This document shows positions 62,702-64,000 of a stretch of DNA of 64,000 bases, piece after piece. The notes under the pieces were generated by a model. That model had not been told where the DNA came from. It saw only the letters and a list, made by a program, of their open reading frames with translations, and made no database searches. Location of the stretch: the NCBI RefSeq assembly GCF_963676485.1, contig NZ_OY781114.1, forward strand, positions 3,488,501 through 3,552,500, written 5' to 3'. The stretch's first letter is position 1. Every line of letters begins with the position of its first letter. Made by a program: the position numbers and the translations under genes. This DNA is from an uncultured Cohaesibacter sp. (GTDB taxonomy: Bacteria; Pseudomonadota; Alphaproteobacteria; Rhizobiales; Cohaesibacteraceae).

Positions 62702-63142
62702 ATGTGTGCGATTGTTGGTGCAATTGTCGGGGCTGCGGCTTCGGTGATGCAAGGAGCGATGGCCGCGCAGTCGGCCAATGCCCAGGCTGCGGTTTATGAC
62801 CGGCAGGCTCAAATGGAGCGTGACCGGGGTGAGTATGAGGCTGGTCTTCAGGATAAGGCTTTGACCCGCACGCTTGGCAAGAACAGGGCTACGGCGCTGG
62901 CCAATGGTTTGGCTTTGGTTGGCACGCCTGCCGATGTCATTACCGACAACGCGGTTGAAGGTGCGCTCGATGTGCAGGCGATCCGCTATGGCGCAGAGGT
63001 GAACGCCACGAATTATGAAATGCAAGCGGATGTCAGCCGTATGCAGGGAAGGCAAGCCATGGCTGGTGGTGTCTTTGGTGCCATTTCTCCCATCATCAAA
63101 GGGGTTAGCCAAACATTTATGGGTGGAGGTGCCTACTCATGA
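62702..63142 (+). CDS. Internal virion protein, small (gp14-like)
   Basis: 146 residues. Hydrophobic start (CAIVGAIVGAAASVMQGAMAA) followed by helical, Ala/Gln-rich sequence with LANGLALVGTPADVITDN and a Gly/Ala-rich C-terminus. Layout fits the small internal core protein ejected first by T7-like phages to bridge the outer membrane. ATG 62702, one base after the nozzle stop. Confidence 0.7.
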   Translation: MCAIVGAIVGAAASVMQGAMAAQSANAQAAVYDRQAQMERDRGEYEAGLQDKALTRTLGKNRATALANGLALVGTPADVITDNAVEGALDVQAIRYGAEVNATNYEMQADVSRMQGRQAMAGGVFGAISPIIKGVSQTFMGGGAYS

Positions 63143-64000
63143 AACTTCAGAAAGTGAATGCCGGTCGCAGGCTTGATACCGGTGCAGGCACAATGCCCCG
63201 CATAAGCAACTCGCCCATGTTGGCCCAAGGTATCAATCGGGCCGTTGATGCGGTTGCAGATTTCTCAACCTTGTATGAGAAGCAGCAAGCTAAATTGATG
63301 GGCTTCAAGGCTCAACAGGGCTTTGTGAAGCTTGGCAATGACCTCAACATGTCTATGTTGCAGGCAGAACAAACGATGCCTTCTGATGGTGGCAAGTTTG
63401 CCGATGAGCGTTTGGCAGACTTCGGGGAACAGTCCAAGAAGTTTCTGGATACCCTGCCGCCAGCCATGCAGGCCGCCTATGCGCCCAAATTGGAAGCGTT
63501 GCGCGGGGATGTGGCAGAGAAAGCGTCTCGTAAGCAATTTGCTCGCCGCAATCAGTTTTATATCGACGGTATCAATGACATGGCAGATCGCCTCAAAAAT
63601 GGTGTTCTGCAAAATCCGGACAGCTATGAAGAGACCGAGAGTCTTTTGGCCTCCAGTATCAACCAGACAGGTTTGCCTGATTGGAAGAAGTCAGAAGCCC
63701 TTAAGAATGTGCGCAAGGTGCTGCGTGGTCAAGCTTTGCAGGGGCTTGCTTTGGCGGGGCGGGTGGAAGACGCACGGACATTGGCCAAACAGTGGGATGC
63801 AGAGGACACCACGATTGGCAATGGATCAGTAACCGCGACGGAGTTGCCCGGTGAAGCGCAAAGGCTGCTGAGTGTTATCTCTGCTCCCGGCATAGAAGGG
63901 GCGGACTATAACACGCTTTATGGTGGTGGTTCCTTTGATGGCTATGGGGATCATCCGCGCAAGTCCATTCCTATCGATAGTGGGCGCAATGCGGGAAAGA
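63139..64000 (+). CDS. Internal virion protein with start of a muramidase-like domain (cut by window end)
   Basis: ATG 63139 overlaps the previous stop (ATGA); the frame is open to base 64000 (287 codons). Residues 1-250 are helical and hydrophilic (LDTLPPAMQAAYAPKLEALRGD, a core-protein-like segment). After about residue 250, APGIEGADYNTLYGGGSFDGYGDHPRKSIPI matches the start of a lambda-endolysin-type (GH104) domain, with a plausible catalytic Glu in PGIEGADY. Such a domain would locally open peptidoglycan on infection. The rest of the gene is outside the window. Confidence 0.75.
   Translation, partial: MKLQKVNAGRRLDTGAGTMPRISNSPMLAQGINRAVDAVADFSTLYEKQQAKLMGFKAQQGFVKLGNDLNMSMLQAEQTMPSDGGKFADERLADFGEQSKKFLDTLPPAMQAAYAPKLEALRGDVAEKASRKQFARRNQFYIDGINDMADRLKNGVLQNPDSYEETESLLASSINQTGLPDWKKSEALKNVRKVLRGQALQGLALAGRVEDARTLAKQWDAEDTTIGNGSVTATELPGEAQRLLSVISAPGIEGADYNTLYGGGSFDGYGDHPRKSIPIDSGRNAGK

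Noticed and set aside
36077-64000. Search for a second copy of the tRNA-Leu end (attR)
   Set aside because: No repeat of the tRNA 3' sequence noticed before 64000; the right end is outside the window.
1-64000. CRISPR array, rRNA genes or insertion sequences
   Set aside because: No regularly spaced repeats, rRNA-like stretches or transposase genes with inverted ends were seen.

Overview
The window is a stretch of alphaproteobacterial chromosome, most likely Hyphomicrobiales (a Cohaesibacter-like genome would fit, but the genus cannot be fixed from this sequence). The reasons are the purC-purS-purQ-purL-bolA-grxD cluster with a zeta-subunit (DUF1476) gene beside purC, a GAAC-N7-GAAC type LexA box before recA, a DUF6867 gene inside a liv operon, and the short stand-alone CinA/MoaB-like protein. 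Bases 1-36076 are ordinary host chromosome; bases 36077-64000 are the left part of a prophage whose right end lies beyond the window.

Host part: the tail of an SMP-30/gluconolactonase gene (3-176); a leftward modE-modA-modB-modC molybdate uptake operon behind a ModE-box-like palindrome; recA behind an SOS box; alaS; a 700-base AT-rich gap holding a striking stem-loop pair; trmJ-murI; rpsD; ttcA; a leftward purine and iron-sulfur cluster (purC, purS, small membrane gene, purQ, purL, bolA, grxD); the F1-ATPase inhibitor zeta subunit; an HpcH/HpaI aldolase; purB and rpe; an Lrp/AsnC regulator and a P1-family peptidase; a complete leftward livHMGF-DUF6867-livK branched-chain amino-acid transporter; cueR; radC, map and sfsA; a molybdopterin-binding domain protein; gpt; and tRNA-Leu(UAA).

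Prophage part: a tyrosine integrase sits directly behind the intact tRNA-Leu, which is the likely attachment site. A leftward early operon follows (HNH protein, small proteins, DUF2303/YfdQ protein, a DUF2829/Tad2-like protein, a 54-residue protein). Next is a leftward two-gene cassette (a HEPN-type protein with an Rx4H motif and a McrA-like HNH endonuclease), then a LexA/CI-type repressor with an intact Ala-Gly cleavage site and Ser/Lys dyad. The repressor faces a Cro-position gene. Four copies of one operator (GTGTA-N4-TACAC) lie at the repressor/cro promoters and at the early-left promoter, and both immunity genes appear to be leaderless. Rightward come a three-hairpin terminator region, a CII-position regulator, overlapping small genes, a secreted SNase-like nuclease, and a replication protein whose gene contains a cluster of palindromes and direct repeats that looks like the phage origin. 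A leftward type II restriction-modification module (dcm-vsr-MvaI/BcnI-type endonuclease) precedes a T7/BPP-1-like podovirus morphogenesis cluster: terS, terL, portal, Bbp19-like, scaffold, capsid, tail tube A and B, and internal virion proteins, the last of which is cut by the window end at the start of a glycosidase domain.

The most interesting content is the prophage's set of anti-phage and counter-defence genes (Tad2-like, HEPN, McrA-like HNH, RM with Vsr) wired around a compact SOS-cleavable leaderless switch, with host recA in the same window.
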